A stretch of 64,000 nucleotides of DNA from Rhinopithecus roxellana (Eukaryota > Chordata > Mammalia > Primates > Cercopithecidae). Numbering within the stretch: the stretch's first letter is position 1; every line of letters begins with the position of its first letter. The stretch spans positions 36,381,546 to 36,445,545 of the forward strand of contig NC_044559.1 of assembly GCF_007565055.1 (NCBI RefSeq), read 5' to 3'. A model generated the notes under the pieces. It searched no databases. It was not told where the DNA came from and saw only the letters and a program-made list of their open reading frames with translations. Both the position numbers and the translations under genes were made by a program. Below are positions 9,773-23,662 of the stretch, piece after piece.

Positions 9773-12700
9773 AAATTGTTTTATCTTCTTGCTGAATTGA
9801 CCCCTTTATCATTATATAGTGACCTTCTTTGTCTATTCTTTTGTTTTTCATCTTGAAATCTATTTTGTTTGATGTAAGTATAGCTACTCCTATTCTTTTT
9901 TTGGTTTCTATTTGCATGGGATATCTTTTTCCATTCCTTTATTCATAGCCTACATGTGTCTTTATTTGTAAAGTATGTTTCTTGTAGGCAACAGATTATT
10001 GAGTGTTCTTTTTTCCATCCGTTCAGCCACTCTCTATCTTTTGATTGAAGAGTTTAGTCTATTTACCTTCAAAGCTATTATTGATAAGTAAGGACTTACT
10101 TCTGCCATTTTATTATTTGTTTTCTGGTTGTTTTGTGTTCTTCTTCCTTTCTTTCTTTCTTTCTGTCTTCCTTTAGTGTAGGTGATTTTTTCTAGTGATA
10201 TAATTTAGTTTCTTGTTTGTCATTTCTTGCATATCCATTGTATGTTTTATTTTTGTTTTGAGGTTACCATGAGACTTGTAAATAGTACCTTATAACCCAT
10301 TATATGAAGCTGATAACAACTTGACACTTTTTGTGGTCCTCTTTTCCTTCTTTCTTTCCCTTTTGTCTTCCTTTAGTGAAGGTGATTTTTTTCCTGGTAA
10401 TATGATATAGTTTCTTAGTTTTTATTTTTTGTGTATCCATTGTATGTTTTTTGGTTTGAGGTTACCATGAGTCTTGCAAAAAGTATCCTATAGCCCATTA
10501 TTTTAACCTAATAGCAACTTGACACTGTTTGCATAAACAAACAAAAAGAAAACTAATAAAAACTCTATACCTTAACTTCATCCATCTGCTTTTTAACTTG
10601 TTGTTGTTTGTATTTATATCTTATTTTACTATCAAGTCTTGAAAAGTTGTTATTATTTTTGAGTTGTTCATTGTTTAGTCTTTCTCTGTAGGATAAGAGC
10701 AGTTTACTCACCACAGTTACACTGTTACAATATTCTGTGTTTTTATGTGTACTCACTGTTACCAGTGAATTTTGTGTTTTCAGGTGATTACTTATTGCTG
10801 ATTAATGTCATTTTTTTTTTTTTTTTTCTGTTTGAAGTACTCCCTTTAGCATTTCTTTTAGGACAGGTCTGGTGATGATAAAATCACTCAGCTTTTGTTT
10901 GTCTGGGAAACTCTTTATTTCTCCCTCATGTTTGTAGGATATATGTACACTTCAAATATATACATTTTAGGATATATATATACATTTCAAATGTAAAAGT
11001 TGTCTTCCTTCAGCACTTTAAATATGTCATGCCACTGTCTCCTGGCCTGTAAGGATTCCACTGAACAGTCTGTGGTCAGATGTATTGGAGCTCCACTGTA
11101 TGTCATTTGTTGCTTTTCCCTTGCTGCTTTTAGGATCCTTTCTTTATTCTTGATCTTTGGGAGTTTGACTCATTAAATGCCTTGATGTAGTCTTTTTTGG
11201 GTTTAATTCTGTTTGGTGTTCTATAATCTTCTTGTATTTTGATATTGATATTTTTCTCTAGTTTGGGAAGTTTTATGTTGTTATCCCTTTGAATAAACTT
11301 TCTACCCCTATCTCTTTCACTTCTTCCTTTTCAAGGCCACAAACTCTTAGATATGCACTTTTGTAGCTATTCTCTAAATTCTGTAGATGTGCTTCATTGG
11401 TTTTAATTTTTTTCTTTTGTCTTTTCTGACAGCGTACTTTCAAACACCCTGTCTTTAAGCTCACTAACTTTTTCTTCTGCTTGATTAATTCTGCTATTAA
11501 AAGACTGATGCATTCTTCCATATGCCAATTACATCTCTCAGCTACAGAATTTCTCCTTGATACTTTTTAATCATTTCAATCTCTTCATTACATTCATCTA
11601 ATAAAATTCTCAATTTCTTCTCTTTGTTATCTTGCATTTCTTTGAGTTTCCTGAACACAGATATTTTAAATTCTCTGTTTGAAAGGTCACATATCTTTGT
11701 TTCTCCAAGATTGGTCCCTGGTGGCTTATCTACTTCATTTGATGAGGTTATGTTTTCCTGGATGGTGTTGATGCTTGTAGATGTTCTTCATTATCTGGGC
11801 ATTGATCAGTTAGGTATTTATTGTAGCCATCACTGTCTGGGCTTGTTTGTACCTGTCCTTCTTGGGAAGGCTTTCTAGATATTTGAAAGGACTGGGATAT
11901 TATGGTATTAGTTGTATCAGATATAGAGGGGACCCTAAGCCCAGTAACACTTTACTTACAAACTCATAGAGGGACTGGCTTGATGGTCTTGGATAAGATC
12001 TGGGAGAATTCTGTATCACCAGGCAGAGACTGTTGTTCTCTTCCCTTATTTTCTCCCAAACAAACAGACTTTCTCCCTCTGTTCTGGGCCACTTAAAGCT
12101 GGGGGTGGGTGGAGTGACAAAAGTACCCCTGTGGCCATCACCAGTATGACTGTGCTGGTCAGACATGAAGCCAGCACAATACTGGATCTTGCCTACAGCC
12201 TGCTGTATCCACTCACTGGTTGCTTCCTGTGTTCGCCTAAGGTCCTGGGGCTCTACAGTCAACAGGTGGCAAAGCCAGCCAGGCCTGTGTTCGTCCCTTC
12301 TGGATGATGAGTTCCTCAGGCCCCTGATGGGTCCAGAGTTGCTATACAGGAGTTAGGGACTAGAGTTAAAAACCTGAGAAGTCTACTTAGTGTTCTGTTG
12401 TACTTTGGCTGAGCTGGCACTCAAACCACAATATGCAGTCCTGCCCACTCTTCCCTCCCCTTTCCAAAGGGAGAGGAGCCTCACCTCGTAGCCACTGCCA
12501 TCGAAGGTCATGGGGAGTACCGCTAGACTACAGCTGATGATCCCTTAAGGCCCAAGGGCTCTTAAATAAGCTTAAGGTGAATGCTGCCTGGCCTGGGACT
12601 CACCCTTCAGGGGAGTGGGCTACCCTCCAGCCTAGGGTAGGTTCAGAAATACCATCCAAAAGTCAAGTCCTAAAATTGGGGACCTCAAAACCCCACTTGG

Positions 12701-13795
12701 TGCTCCATCCACCTGTGACTGTGTTAGTTCCTAAGGTGCAAGGCAAAGTCTCATTTACTTTTCCCTGTGCTTTTCTCAAGTAGAAGAGTTTTGCTCTGTA
12801 ACCACTACAGCTGGTAATGTGCTGAGTTTCACCTGAAGCCAGCAAGTCTCAGAGGCTTACCTAAGACCCTCAACATAGAATGTGGTATTGCTGCTGGTTA
12901 TTCAGGACCCAAGTACTCTTCAGTTAACCAGGTGATGAATGCTTCCAGGACTGGGTCCTTTCCTTCAAGTCAGTGGGTTCCTTTCTGGACCAGTATGTGT
13001 CTGGAAATGTCACCTGGAAGCTAAGACCTGGAAGGAGGGCCTCATCATTCTGACTGATGCCAAGACAAAGTCCTCTCCACTTTTCCCACGCCTCTCCTCA
13101 GGTGGAAGTTAGGGGTCTCTTTTGGAACCTTGGAACCACAATTTGTGCAGTCTGGGGTTAGAGGAGAGGTGATGCCAGTACTCCCTTAGTCACCTCCTCT
13201 GCTGTCCCAGCAGGTCCTGTGCCCTGCCAGTTCACTGTTTCTGGGCCCAGTTCAGCACTAGGACTTGCCTAAGAGCTGTAGTCCTTATGGCCTAGACTGC
13301 CTTTCAGGTTTACTTAGAGACTCAGAGCATTTTAGCCCTTGGTGGTGAGGTCACTGGGAACTGAAGTTCAGACTGCTAGGATTGGCAATTTTCCTTTTTC
13401 TCATGTTGGTTTATACGCGCCCTCTATAGGCGGGTGTCCCCTGAGTTTTGTTCAGTTCTCTCCTTTCTACTATAATAATAGGACATCAGTGAGTTCAGTC
13501 CCTCAGGATTGCTGTTTTCTCCCTCCTTTAGTGCCCAGAGATACTCTCTGCACCATATGCTGCCACTGCAGGGAGGTGGGAGAGGGCCGATGTTGGCAGT
13601 TGGAGACTTTTTAAAAAAATCACTTCACTGCCTCTTTCACTGATAGAAGTTAACACCAGGTAGTATGAGGGCTCACCTGATTTTTGGTTTTATGAAGGTG
13701 TTTTTTCTTTTAGATAGTTATAAATTGATGTCCCTGTTGGGGGGAACGATTGATGAAACCTTGTATTCTGCTATCTTGCTCTGCCTCTCTATCAC

Positions 13796-15060
13796 CTTTA
13801 TCTATTTCTTAAACATTTTTCTCATCCCAAAAGGAAACTGTGTACTCATTAAGGAGTCACCCCAGCCCCTGTCAACCACTGATCTACTATCTGTCTTTAC
13901 GAATTTACTTATATTCTGGATATTTCACATAAATGAAATCATACAATATGTAACATCTCGGGATTTCCTTCTTTCACTAAATGTAATGTTTTTGATGTTC
14001 ATTCTCACTGTAGCAAGTGCCAGTACTAATACCTTTTTACAGCTGAATAATACTGTGGTTTTGATTTCCATTTCCTTAATGATTAAATATTAAGTATCTT
14101 TTGATGTGCTTGCTGGCCATGGTATCTTAATTTGGAGAAATACTTATTCAAGTACTTTGCCTGTTTAAAAAATTGTGTTTTCTTAAATTTTAGAAAAATA
14201 TACACAATATAAAATTTACCATTTTAAGCATTTTTAAGTATACAGTTTAGTGGCATTAAGGACATGTGCATTGTTTTGCCACCACCATCTTCATTCCTCT
14301 GTAAAACTTTTTAATCTTGTAAATCTGAAACTCTATACCCATTAATAAATAGCTACCCACCCCCCCCCCCCCCCCACCTCCTTCCAAACCCTAAGAACTG
14401 CCATTCTACTTCTGTTTCTGTGAATCTGATGGCTATAGATACCTCATGTATGTGGAATCCTGCAGTTTTTGTCCTTTGGTGGCTGGCTTATTTCTCTTAG
14501 CATAATGCCTTCATGGTTCATTCGTGTTATAGCATGTATCAGACTGTCTTTCCTTTCTAAGGTTGAATAATGTTTCATTTTGTATTAGAACATTCACAAT
14601 GTTGTACAGCTGTCACCTTTATCCAGTTCTTACACACATCATATTTGGTCTATCTATTTATTCATTGATGGACACCTGAGTTGCTTCCACCTCTTGGCTG
14701 TTGTAAATAATGCTGCTAAGAATATAGCTTACAAATATCTTTTTGAGTATTTGTGTCTTTTCATATGTTTATTAGCCATTTCTTTATCTTCCTTGGAGAA
14801 ATGTCTATTCAAATCTTTTGCTTATTTTTAAATTTTTTTTTTGTTGAATTGTAAAAGTTCTATATATCTTCTAGATATGAGGCTCGCATCAGATACATGA
14901 TTTGTGTTTTCCACCATTCTGTAGGTTGTCTTCACTTTTTTGATGGTATCCTTTAAAACGTAAAAGTTTCCATTTTGATAGTTTATCTATTTTTTTTATT
15001 TTGTTGCTTTTATTTTTGGTGCCATATCTACAAATCCATCACCATATGTAACATCACAAT
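13796..15060 (-). mobile_element. L1M 3' ends, antisense (two overlapping copies)
   Basis: From 13796 the sequence matches an old L1 3' end in reverse (ATGAAATCATACAATATG, GGCTGAATAATAC-like blocks). At about 14165-14230 the 3'UTR motif restarts (AAAATTTACCATTTTAAGC), followed again by the same order of blocks, so two L1M tails lie head to tail. A 15-C homopolymer is at 14361-14375. The stretch ends in a T-run at about 15062-15079. Confidence 0.7.
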
Positions 15061-15079
15061 GATTTTTTTTTTTTTTTTT

Positions 15080-15984
15080 GCCAACATAGGCAAAAGGAAT
15101 ATATAAAAGTCTCTATTAGCTACAAAATGTTTTAAATTATTATGGTAAGTTTTATTATTCTAACAGGCAGAGTGCTTTTAGGAATATGTTCCTCTTTAAG
15201 GATGATACTTCTCTGCTAGGTTGGAGACTGGTTTAGTTATTTCACATTAATTTTTGTTACTGACATTATACATTTGACAAGCCAAAGTACAAGGCAATGA
15301 AAAATTAAATAGAGTGAATAATAGATGCCTATTGTGTTCACTGTTATACTTTCTCTGGTGGTTTATAAAGTTTTTAAAATAATTCTTTAAGAGTTTCTAT
15401 GTTTCTTAAAGTTGGCAGGAAATACTTTGCTGTCTATGACTTTTATATGGTGGTGTGATATGTAAAAGTCGTTTTTGTTTTTTGGGGCCACATTAGCTCC
15501 TAATAATAAACAATATGTCACATTTAATGAATTATTTTAATGTAATATCTAAAATCAATTTATAAGGCATGGAAAATAAACATTTATTACTATTCTTTCA
15601 TTTTTAGTTCACTTTATTGGAAAAGCTCATTTTTAAAACTAGTAAACATACTTATTAAAATTCAAAGTCCGTGCTGATATTAAGGGAAAGTAGAAAATGA
15701 ATTTATGTTTGGGAAAGCTTTAAATATACTACAGCATATATATTATTTCAAAAATCCAACCTAATAAAGCCAATCTAACATGACTGTAAATTGTATTATG
15801 GTTAGTCAGTTATTGTAATTTGCTCTTAAAATGTTTTATTATTAAAATTTTATTTATAATGTTCAGGAAGATTCTCTGATTAAAAACTTGCTTTGGAGAT
15901 ATATAATATTTATGTGTGTGTATATGTATACTGTATATATATGTATATGTAATCTTTGTGGCTATGGAAAAATACAACCGTGTT
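15080..15984. other. Intron, no recognised feature
   Basis: AT-rich unique sequence. A short TG/TA-rich patch is at about 15910-15950. No coding, RNA or repeat signature was recognised. Confidence 0.5.
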
Positions 15985-16470
15985 AAATATTTGGGCTTTG
16001 GAATCATACTGCTTGAGTCTACATGCTGGCAATGCCACTGTCACCTTGGATAAATAATTTAACTTTTAACTTAGTTTTAGTTTTTGAGATGCAGTCTTGC
16101 TCTGTGGCCCAGGCTGGAGTGCAGTGGTGTGATCTTGGTTCACTGCAACCTCAGCCTCCCAGGTTCAAGGGATTCTCCTGCATCAGCCTTCCTAGTAACT
16201 GGGATGACAGGCGCGTGCCTCCGCACTCAGCTAATTTTTGTATTTTTAGTAGAGACGGGGTTTCGCCATGTTGGCCAGGCTGGTCTCGGACTCCTGACCT
16301 CAGGTGATCTGCCTGCCTTGACCTCCCAAAGTGCTAGGATTACAGGCGTGAGGCACCACGACTGGCCTACTTAACTTTTTAGTGTCTTAGTTTTCTCATC
16401 TGCAAAATGCAGCTAATTTAATTTATGGTATAATAGTAAGTCGTAAATGTGGTACTTTATATGTTGTATA
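15985..16470 (+). mobile_element. MIR relic split by an Alu
   Basis: Left half (CACTGTCACCTTGGATAAAT, TTTAACTTTT) and right half (TTAGTGTCTTAGTTTTCTC, ATCTGCAAAATGCAGC) are consecutive parts of one MIR. The Alu at 16079-16367 separates them, with a short repeat of TTAACTTTT on both sides that probably is the target-site duplication. Confidence 0.75.
16079..16367 (-). mobile_element. Alu SINE, antisense, inside MIR
   Basis: Antisense Alu from TTTTTGAGATGCAGTCTTGC to CACCACGACTGGCC. It has almost no pure T-tail. Two Alu-derived open frames overlap it but are ordinary antisense-Alu ORFs. Confidence 0.92.
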
Positions 16471-16894
16471 ATATATGTTCCTGGCAAATGTTAACTCCCT
16501 AATCCTAGCTATTATTGTAATATTATTATTACTGTTCATAACATCAATAAGTTTAGTATTTTGATTAAAATGTATGATTCAAACTTTTATGGCAGTATTA
16601 TTTTTGTCATATTATTTCCAAGCTGATTTATAAACTGTAGTAAAAGAAACTAATGTTTAGTTGAATAGAAGAATGGCTCAATATACTACAAATTATATTA
16701 TTTGCAATGAAGGAATATCCTTGAACTCCATAAATACTTATTGAATGCCTAATAAATGCAAAGGAGAATGTTAGGACTTAAATTTATATACATTGTGTGG
16801 GTGCTATTATAGTGTTATAGAGAAATTGAGTGATAGAATTAGTGGCAAAGAGATTAATTCTCATTGAAGAATCCGGTCTTGGAAGGTCTTTCTT
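16471..16894. other. Intron, no recognised feature
   Basis: AT-rich unique intronic sequence between the MIR and the next L1. Nothing recognised. Confidence 0.5.
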
Positions 16895-18160
16895 TAATAT
16901 TTAATAAAAACTTAATTGAATATATAATAGTTGTACATATTTAGGGGGTATATGTGATATTTTAATACAAATAGATAATGTGTAATGATCAAATCTGGGT
17001 AATTGAGATATCCATCACCTCAAACATTTCTTTGTGTTGTGAAGATTCCAAGTCTACTCTTCTGGATATTTTGAAATATGCTATAAATTATTTTAAACTA
17101 TAGTCACTTTATTATGCTGTAGAACACTAGATCTTACTCTTACTTTCTAACTGTGTTTTTATACCCATTAACCATTCCTGTTTATCCTCACCTCCTCACT
17201 AGTGTTCACAGCCTCTAGTAACCACCGTTTCATTCACTACCTCCAGGAGATCAATTGTTTTAGCTCCCACATGTGAATGAGAACATGTGACATTTGTTTT
17301 CTGTACCTGACTTATTTCACTTAACATAATGTTCTCTAGTTCCATAAATGTCATTGCAAATGACAGGATTTCATTCTTTTTAATGGTGGAATAATGTTCC
17401 ATTTTTGTATATATACCACATTTTCTTTCATTGTTCATCTGTTGATGGACACCTACATGGATTCCAAATCTTGCCTATTGCAAATAATGCTGCAATAAAC
17501 ATGGATATGCAGATATTTCTTTGATATACTGATTTTCCTTCTTTTGGATATATGCCCAGTAGTGGAATTTCTGGGTCATACGTAGTTCTGTTTGTAGTGT
17601 TTTGAGGAACTTCCATAAACCTCCATACTGTTTTCCATAGTGGTTGTACTAATTTGCATCCTGACCAACAGTGTGTGAGAGCATGCCCCTTTTTTCTGCA
17701 TCCTCACCAGCATTTGTTATGTTCTGTCTTTTGGATAAAAGCCATTTTAACTTTGGTAAGGTGATGTCTCATTGTGGTTTTGGTTTGCATTTCCCTGATT
17801 ATTACTGATGTTGAGCATTTCTTCATAAACCTGTTGGCCATTTCTAAGTCTTCTTTTGAGAAATGTCTATTCAGGTCTTTAGCCCAATTTTTAATTGTAT
17901 TATTATTATTATTTTGCTATTGAATTGTTTGAGCTCCGTATGTGTTCTGCTTATTAATCCCTTGTCATATGAGTTGTTTGCAAATACTTTCTCTTAATTC
18001 TGTAGGTTTTCTCTTTACTTTGTTGATTTTTTGCTTTGCAGAAGCATTTTAGCTTGATGTGATTTCATTTTTTCAATATTGCTTTCATTACCTGTGATTT
18101 AGAGGTCTTACTCTTGAGATCTTTGCCCAGACCAATGTTCTGTAGAATTTCCTTAATGTT

Positions 18161-18470
18161 GGCCAGGCGCAGTGGCTCATGACAGCACTTTGGGTGGCCG
18201 AAGTGGGTGGATCACGAGGTCAAGAGATTGAGATGATCCTGGCCAACATGGTGAAAGCCCCTCTCCACTAAAAATACAAAAATTAGCTGGGCGTGGTAGT
18301 GCACGCCTACAGTCCCAGCTACTTGGGAGGCTGAGGCAGGAGAATCGCTTGAACCCGGGAGGCGGAGGTAGCGGTGAGTCAAGATCGCGCCACTGCACTC
18401 CATCCTGGTGACAGAGCGAGACTCCGTCTCACCAAAAAAAAAAAAAAAAAGAAAAAAGAAAAAAGAAAAA
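18161..18470 (+). mobile_element. Alu SINE, sense, nested in L1
   Basis: Full Alu starting GGCCAGGCGCAGTGGCTCAT with a tail of A's and GAAAAAA units. Target-site duplication of 17 bp with one mismatch, AGAATTTCCTTAATGTT at 18144-18160 and 18471-18487. A short deletion removes part of the box-A-side sequence before GCACTTTGGG, which would weaken its RNA polymerase III promoter. Confidence 0.96.
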
Positions 18471-20718
18471 AGAATTTCCTCAATGTTTTCTTCTAGTACT
18501 TTCAAAGTTTCAGGTCTTGCATCTAAGTTTTACATCTATTTTGTTTTAATTTATATATATCTTGAGAGTTCGGTGGTCTAGTTTCATTCTGTATATGGTT
18601 ATTGTTTTCCAAGCACCATTTATTGAGATACTGTTCTTGCCCCAGCATATGTTCTTGGCACCTTCTTTGAAAATGAGTTGTTCATAAGCGTGTGGGTTTA
18701 TTTCTGGGCTCTCTATTCTATTGGACTATTTGTCCATCTTTATGCCAGTATCATGCTGTTTTGTTTACTATATAGCTGTATACCATAATTTGAAGTCAGG
18801 TAATACGCTGCCTACAGCTTTGTTCTTTTTGGTCAAGATTGCTTTGGCTATTCTGAGCCTTTTATGGTTCAATATGAATTTTAGGACTTTTTTTCCTTTT
18901 CTGAGAAGAATGTCATTGGTATTTTGATAAGGAGTGCATTTAATCTGTGGATACCTTTGGGTTGTATGGATATTTTAACAATATTTATTCTTCCAATTTA
19001 TGAACATGATATATATTTTCTTTTGTATGCCCTTTTCAATTTATTTCATCAATGTTTTATATTTTTAATTGTACAGATCTTTTACTACTTTGATTCCATT
19101 TGTTTTATTTGTAGCTATTTTAAATGGGATTACTTTTTTGTTTTTTTAGATTGTTCTCTGTTGCCATACAGAAATGCTACAGAATTTATATGTCAGTTTT
19201 GTATCCTGCAGCTCTACTGAATTTTTAAATCAGTTCTAATAGGTTTTTGGTGGAGTCTTTCGGTTTTTTGAAATATGAGATCGTATCACCTGTAGACAAG
19301 GATAATTTTACTTCCTGCTTTTCTGTTTGGATGCTCTTTATTTCTTTCTCTTGTCTAATTGCTCTGAGTGGGACTTCCAGTACTATGTTTAATAAAAGTG
19401 GTGAAAGTGGGCATCTTTGTCGTGTTCCAGATCTTAGAGAAAAGGCTTTCAGTGTTTCCCTAGTCAGTATAATGCCACTGGTGGGTTTGTTGTATATGAC
19501 CTTTATTGTTTTGAGTCATATTTCTTGTATCCCTAGTTTTTTGAGAGTTTTTTTTTAATCATTAAGGGATGTTGAATTTCATTGAATGCTTTTTCAACCA
19601 TTGAAATGATTTTTGACCTTTATTTTGTTATATGTTATGGCAAAATATGCTATATTTTGTTAAATGCGATATGATATATCACATTTATTGATTTGTACGT
19701 TGAACTATCCTTGCACCCCTGGGATGAATCTTACTTCATTACGATGAATGGTCTTTTTAATATGTTGTTGAAATCAGTTTGCTGAATTTTGTTACAGATT
19801 TTTGCATCTTGTTCATGAGTGATATTGGCCTGTAGTTTTCTTTTCTTTTTTTAAAATTGTGTCTTTGTCCAGTTTTGGTATCAGGATAATGCTGGCCAGA
19901 TAGGATGAATTTGAGAGTATTCTCTTATCCTTGACTTTGTAGAATAGACTAAGTAGAATTTGTTAGTTCTTCTGTAAATGATTTATAGAATTCAGCAGTG
20001 AAACTATCTGATATTGGGCTTTTCTTTGATGGGAGTCTTTATTATTGCTTCTATTTCATAACTTGCTATGGTCTGTTTAGTTTTTCTATTTCTTCATGGT
20101 TCAATTTTGGTAGTTCGTATGTATTTGGGAATTTATACATGTCTCCCAGACGTTACAATTTATTGGGATATGGTTGCTTATCATAGTCTCTAATGATTCT
20201 TTGAATGCCTGTGGTATCAATTGTAGTGTCTTCTTTTTCATTTCTTAATTATGTTCATCTTCTCTCTTTTCTTTCTTAGTGTAGCTAAAATTTTGTAAAT
20301 TTTAGTTATTTTTCCCAAATAACTTATTTTGTTCTTTTGTATATATTTTTTAGTCTATAACTTATTCATTTATGCTCTAGTCTTTATTAGATCTTCCCTT
20401 CTCCTAATTTTGGGTTTAGTTTATTCTTGCTTTTTTATTTTCTAAGGTGCAGTATTAAGTGTTTTTATTTGAAATCTTTCTTCTTTTTTGATGTAGGCAG
20501 TATTGTTTTTGTGGTGTCCCATAGGTTTTGGTATGTTGTGATTCTATTTTTATTTGTTTCAAGCCATTTTAAAGTTTTATTGTTAATTGCTTAATTGAAA
20601 TTTAATGTTTTAATTCCTTCAGCAGCATATTGTTTCATTTCTGTATATTTGTATAGTTTCCAATGTGTCATTATTCATTTCTAGTCAATTCCACTGTCGT
20701 TAGAAAAATACTTGATAT

Positions 20719-20988
20719 CCTCTTTGGGAGGCCGAGGCAGCTGGATCACCTGAGGTTGGGAGTTCGAGATCAAAATGGAGAAACTCCGTCTCTACTAAAA
20801 ATACAAAAAAATTAGTTGAGTATGGTGGCACATGCCTATAGTCCCAGCTACTCAGGAGGCTGAGGCAGGAGAATCGCTTAAATCCGTGAGGTGGAGGTTG
20901 TGGTGAGCTGAGATCGTGCCATTGCCCTCCAGCCTGGGCAAAAAGAGCAAAACTCTGTCTTAAAATAAACAAACAAAGAAAAAACAAA
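20719..20988 (+). mobile_element. 5'-truncated Alu, sense, nested in L1
   Basis: The Alu begins at CTCTTTGGGAGGCCGAGG, missing the first 30 or so bases, and ends in an A/C-rich tail. Flanked by a target-site duplication AGAAAAATACTTGATAT (about 20702-20718) and AGAAAAATAAACTTGATAT (about 20989-21008), so the 5' loss happened at insertion and not later. Confidence 0.9.
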
Positions 20989-22125
20989 CAGAAAAATAAA
21001 CTTGATATTATTTTGACATGTAATAATTTGTTGAAACTATTTTCCTGACCTAAGAGATAGTCTGTCCTCAAGAATATTCCATGTGCTGTTGAGAAGAATG
21101 TATAATTTTTCACCTGTTGGATGAAATTTTCTCTTAATGATCATTAGGTCCATCTGGTTTATAGTGCATAGTAAGTATAATGTTGCTTTGTTGATTTTCT
21201 ATTTAAAATATATGTTCAGTGTTGAAAGTGGGTGTTGAAGTCCCCAAGTATTATATTGGAGTCTGTCTTTCTCTTTAGGTCTAGTAATGTTTGCTTTATA
21301 TTAACTGGATGCTCCAGTGTTTTGTGCAAGAAGTATTTGCAATTTTAATATTCTTTGGCTGAATTTGACCATTTTATTATTATATAATGACCTTCTTTGA
21401 CTCTTCTTACAGTTTTTGCCTTGACATCTATTTTATCTGACATAGATATAGCTATTCTTGTTGTTTTTTGTTTCCATTTGCATGGAATATTTCATTTCAT
21501 TTCCTTCATTTTTAGTATATGTGTGTTTTTATAGCTAAAGTAAATTTCTTGTGGGCAGCATATATTTGAGTCTTATTTTAATCCATTCAGCCACTCTCTG
21601 TCTTTTATTTGAAGAATTTAGTCCATTTACATTCAATGTTATGGTTAAAAAGTTAGGATTTAACTACTTCCATTTTGTCATTTTTCTTCTGGTTGTTTTG
21701 TAAATTTTCTCTTCCTTTCTTCCTCTCTTCCTTTTTAGATTAGTGATTTTCTCTGGCTGTTTGTTTTAATTCCTTGCCTTTTATTTTTTCAATTTAATTA
21801 TAGGTTTTTGCTTTGTCATTACTATGAGGCTTGCAAAAATATTTTATAGCCAACAATGTTAAGTTGATAAAAACTTTTAATCTCAAAGAAGAGAAAAACA
21901 AAAAAAAAAAAGGAAAACAAGCAAAGAAAAAACTAAAAAAAAAATCTGTACTCTAACTTTTCCTCTAATTCCCTTCTGCTTTTTGACTTTTCGTTGTCTC
22001 TATTTATATCTTTTTATATTGTCTATCTTTCAAAAATGGTTGTAGTTATTATTTTTGATAGATTTTTCTTTTGGTCCTCATGCTGAAAATGTAAGTAGTT
22101 TACACACCACAATTGTTGTACGAGA

Positions 22126-22313
22126 GCAAGCTTGTCTAACCCGCAGCTTGTGGGCCACATGCAGCCCAGGACAGCTTTGAATATGGCCCAACACAAACTG
22201 GTAAACTTTCTCAAAACATCATAAAATTTTTTTTAGCTCATCAGCTATCATTAGTGATAGTGTATTTTATATGTGGCCCATGACAATTCTTCTTCTAATG
22301 TTGGACTCTCCTG
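22126..22313. mobile_element. Nonautonomous DNA transposon relic (hAT-like)
   Basis: The run CTTGTCTAACCCGCAGCTTG, then GGGCCACATGCAGCCCAGGA and GAATATGGCCCAACACAAAC, with a mirrored TGGCCCATGACAATTCTTC end, matches a common mammalian nonautonomous element. It interrupts L1 ORF1 sequence. Its target-site duplication is not clear, so boundaries and family are approximate. Confidence 0.6.
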
Positions 22314-23662
22314 TTAGAGTATTCTGAATTTGTCTTTGTTCTTACCTTTTCTGCTGAATTTCATACCAGATGTTTTCTCGTTATATGTTAGCAGTCTTTA
22401 CTTTCAGACTGATAAAATCTCTTCAGCATTTTTGGTAAAATCTCTTCAGCATTCATCTGGTGATGATGAATTTACTCAGTTATTGTTTGTCTGGGAAAAT
22501 CTTTATTTCTCCTCCATATTGAAGGATATCTTTCCTGTATGCGGTATTCTAGGTTGGAAGTTTTTTCCCTTTAGCACTTTTAATATGCTATCTTGCTCAT
22601 TCTGGGCTGTAAACTTCTTGCTGAGAAGGCTGCTGCCAGAAATATCAGAGCTCTTTATATGTTTTTTGCTTTTTTCTTCTTGTTGCTTTTAGGATGATTC
22701 TTTCATCTTTGATCTTTAGTATTTTGATTATTATATGCCTGGTGGTAGTCTTATTTTAATTGAATCTTCTTGGTGTTCTTTCACCTTCTTTACCTAAATA
22801 TTCATATCTTTTTCTAGGTTTGAAAAGTTCTCTTATTCTTTTCTTTGAATAAGAATAATTCTTATTCTTTTCTTTCTACCCCTGTCTTTTTCTTTGTATC
22901 CTCTTTAAGACCAGTAACTCTTAGATTTTACCTTTTGAGGCCCTTTTTTCAGATCCTGTAATCATACTTTATTCTTTTTGATTCTTTTTAATCTATTTTC
23001 ATATAGCATGTCTTGAACTAAATATTTCCTTTTCCTGCTTGATCAATTTTGTTTTTGAGAGATTTTGATGAAGTTTTCAGTCAGTTGAATTTTTCAGCTC
23101 GAGTGATTTTTTTATTGTTTATTTCAGTGTCGTCTTTGTTAAATTTATCTGTTTTATTTTGGCATACATCATGTTTTCTCAAAACAAGTATTTTGAATTC
23201 TTTGTCTGAGAGTATATATATCTGCCACTCTAGAATTGGTCATGGGTGCCTCATTTACTTCGTGTGATGAGGTAACATTTTCCTGGATGTTCTTGATGCT
23301 TGTGGACATTTCATGATGTATGAGAGTTAAAAATGTAGCTATTTATTCCAGTCTTTGCAGTCTGGCATTGTTTATACCTGTCCTTGAGAAAGTTTTCTGA
23401 GAATTCAAAAGGGATTGAGTGTTAAATTACTTAATTCTGTGGTGCCTGCAGTTATTTTAGCACTAGAGGGAGCCCTAAGCCCAGGTATGCTGAACTCTTG
23501 CAGACTCCTAGGTATGTAGCCTGGGTAGACTTCTGAAAGTGAAGGGAGAATTCCTTTTGTTACCAGGCAAAGTCTCTTTCTGTCTTTTTCACAAGCATAA
23601 GGAGCCCTTCTCTGCCCTGGACTGTCAGGAGTTGGGGAAGGGGTGACACGGGCACTTTTCAT

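Larger units (their letters stand above)
5074..13795 (-). mobile_element. Nearly full-length old L1, antisense, with nested insertions
   Basis: Reading the + strand runs through the L1 from 3' to 5': 3'UTR (TACATATTTATGGGGTACAT near 5135), degenerate ORF2 (about 6370-10000), ORF1 region (about 10800-11700) and a long 5'UTR ending in the terminal block TCTTGCTCTGCCTC at 13774-13787. Excluding insertions (hAT 5704-6045, Alu 8067-8357, microsatellite to about 8500) the L1 itself is roughly 7.9 kb, consistent with older primate L1 types that have long 5'UTRs. All frames are broken, so it is inactive. The subfamily (L1PB/L1MA-like) is a guess from 3'UTR wording. Confidence 0.85.
16895..23662 (-). 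mobile_element. Long old L1, antisense, with nested Alus and hAT relic
   Basis: It starts in the 3'UTR (AGTTGTACATATTTAGGGGG near 16930) and passes through degenerate ORF2, ORF1 (about 22320-23300) and part of the 5'UTR, where GCCCTAAGCCCAGG at 23472 matches the 5'UTR block of the L1 at 5074-13795. The match stops near 23662, so it is truncated within the 5'UTR. Nested insertions are two sense Alus and a DNA-transposon relic. All frames are broken. A small tandem duplication (TAAAATCTCTTCAGCATT) lies at about 22411-22454. Confidence 0.85.

Noticed and set aside
11900..12262. 120-residue minus-strand open frame in the 12-kb region
   Set aside because: It lies in the L1 5'UTR, which is noncoding, and has no homologue I recognise.
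13665..14093. 142-residue + strand open frame with hydrophobic runs
   Set aside because: It crosses the L1 5' end and an L1M 3' end; hydrophobicity comes from T-rich antisense L1.
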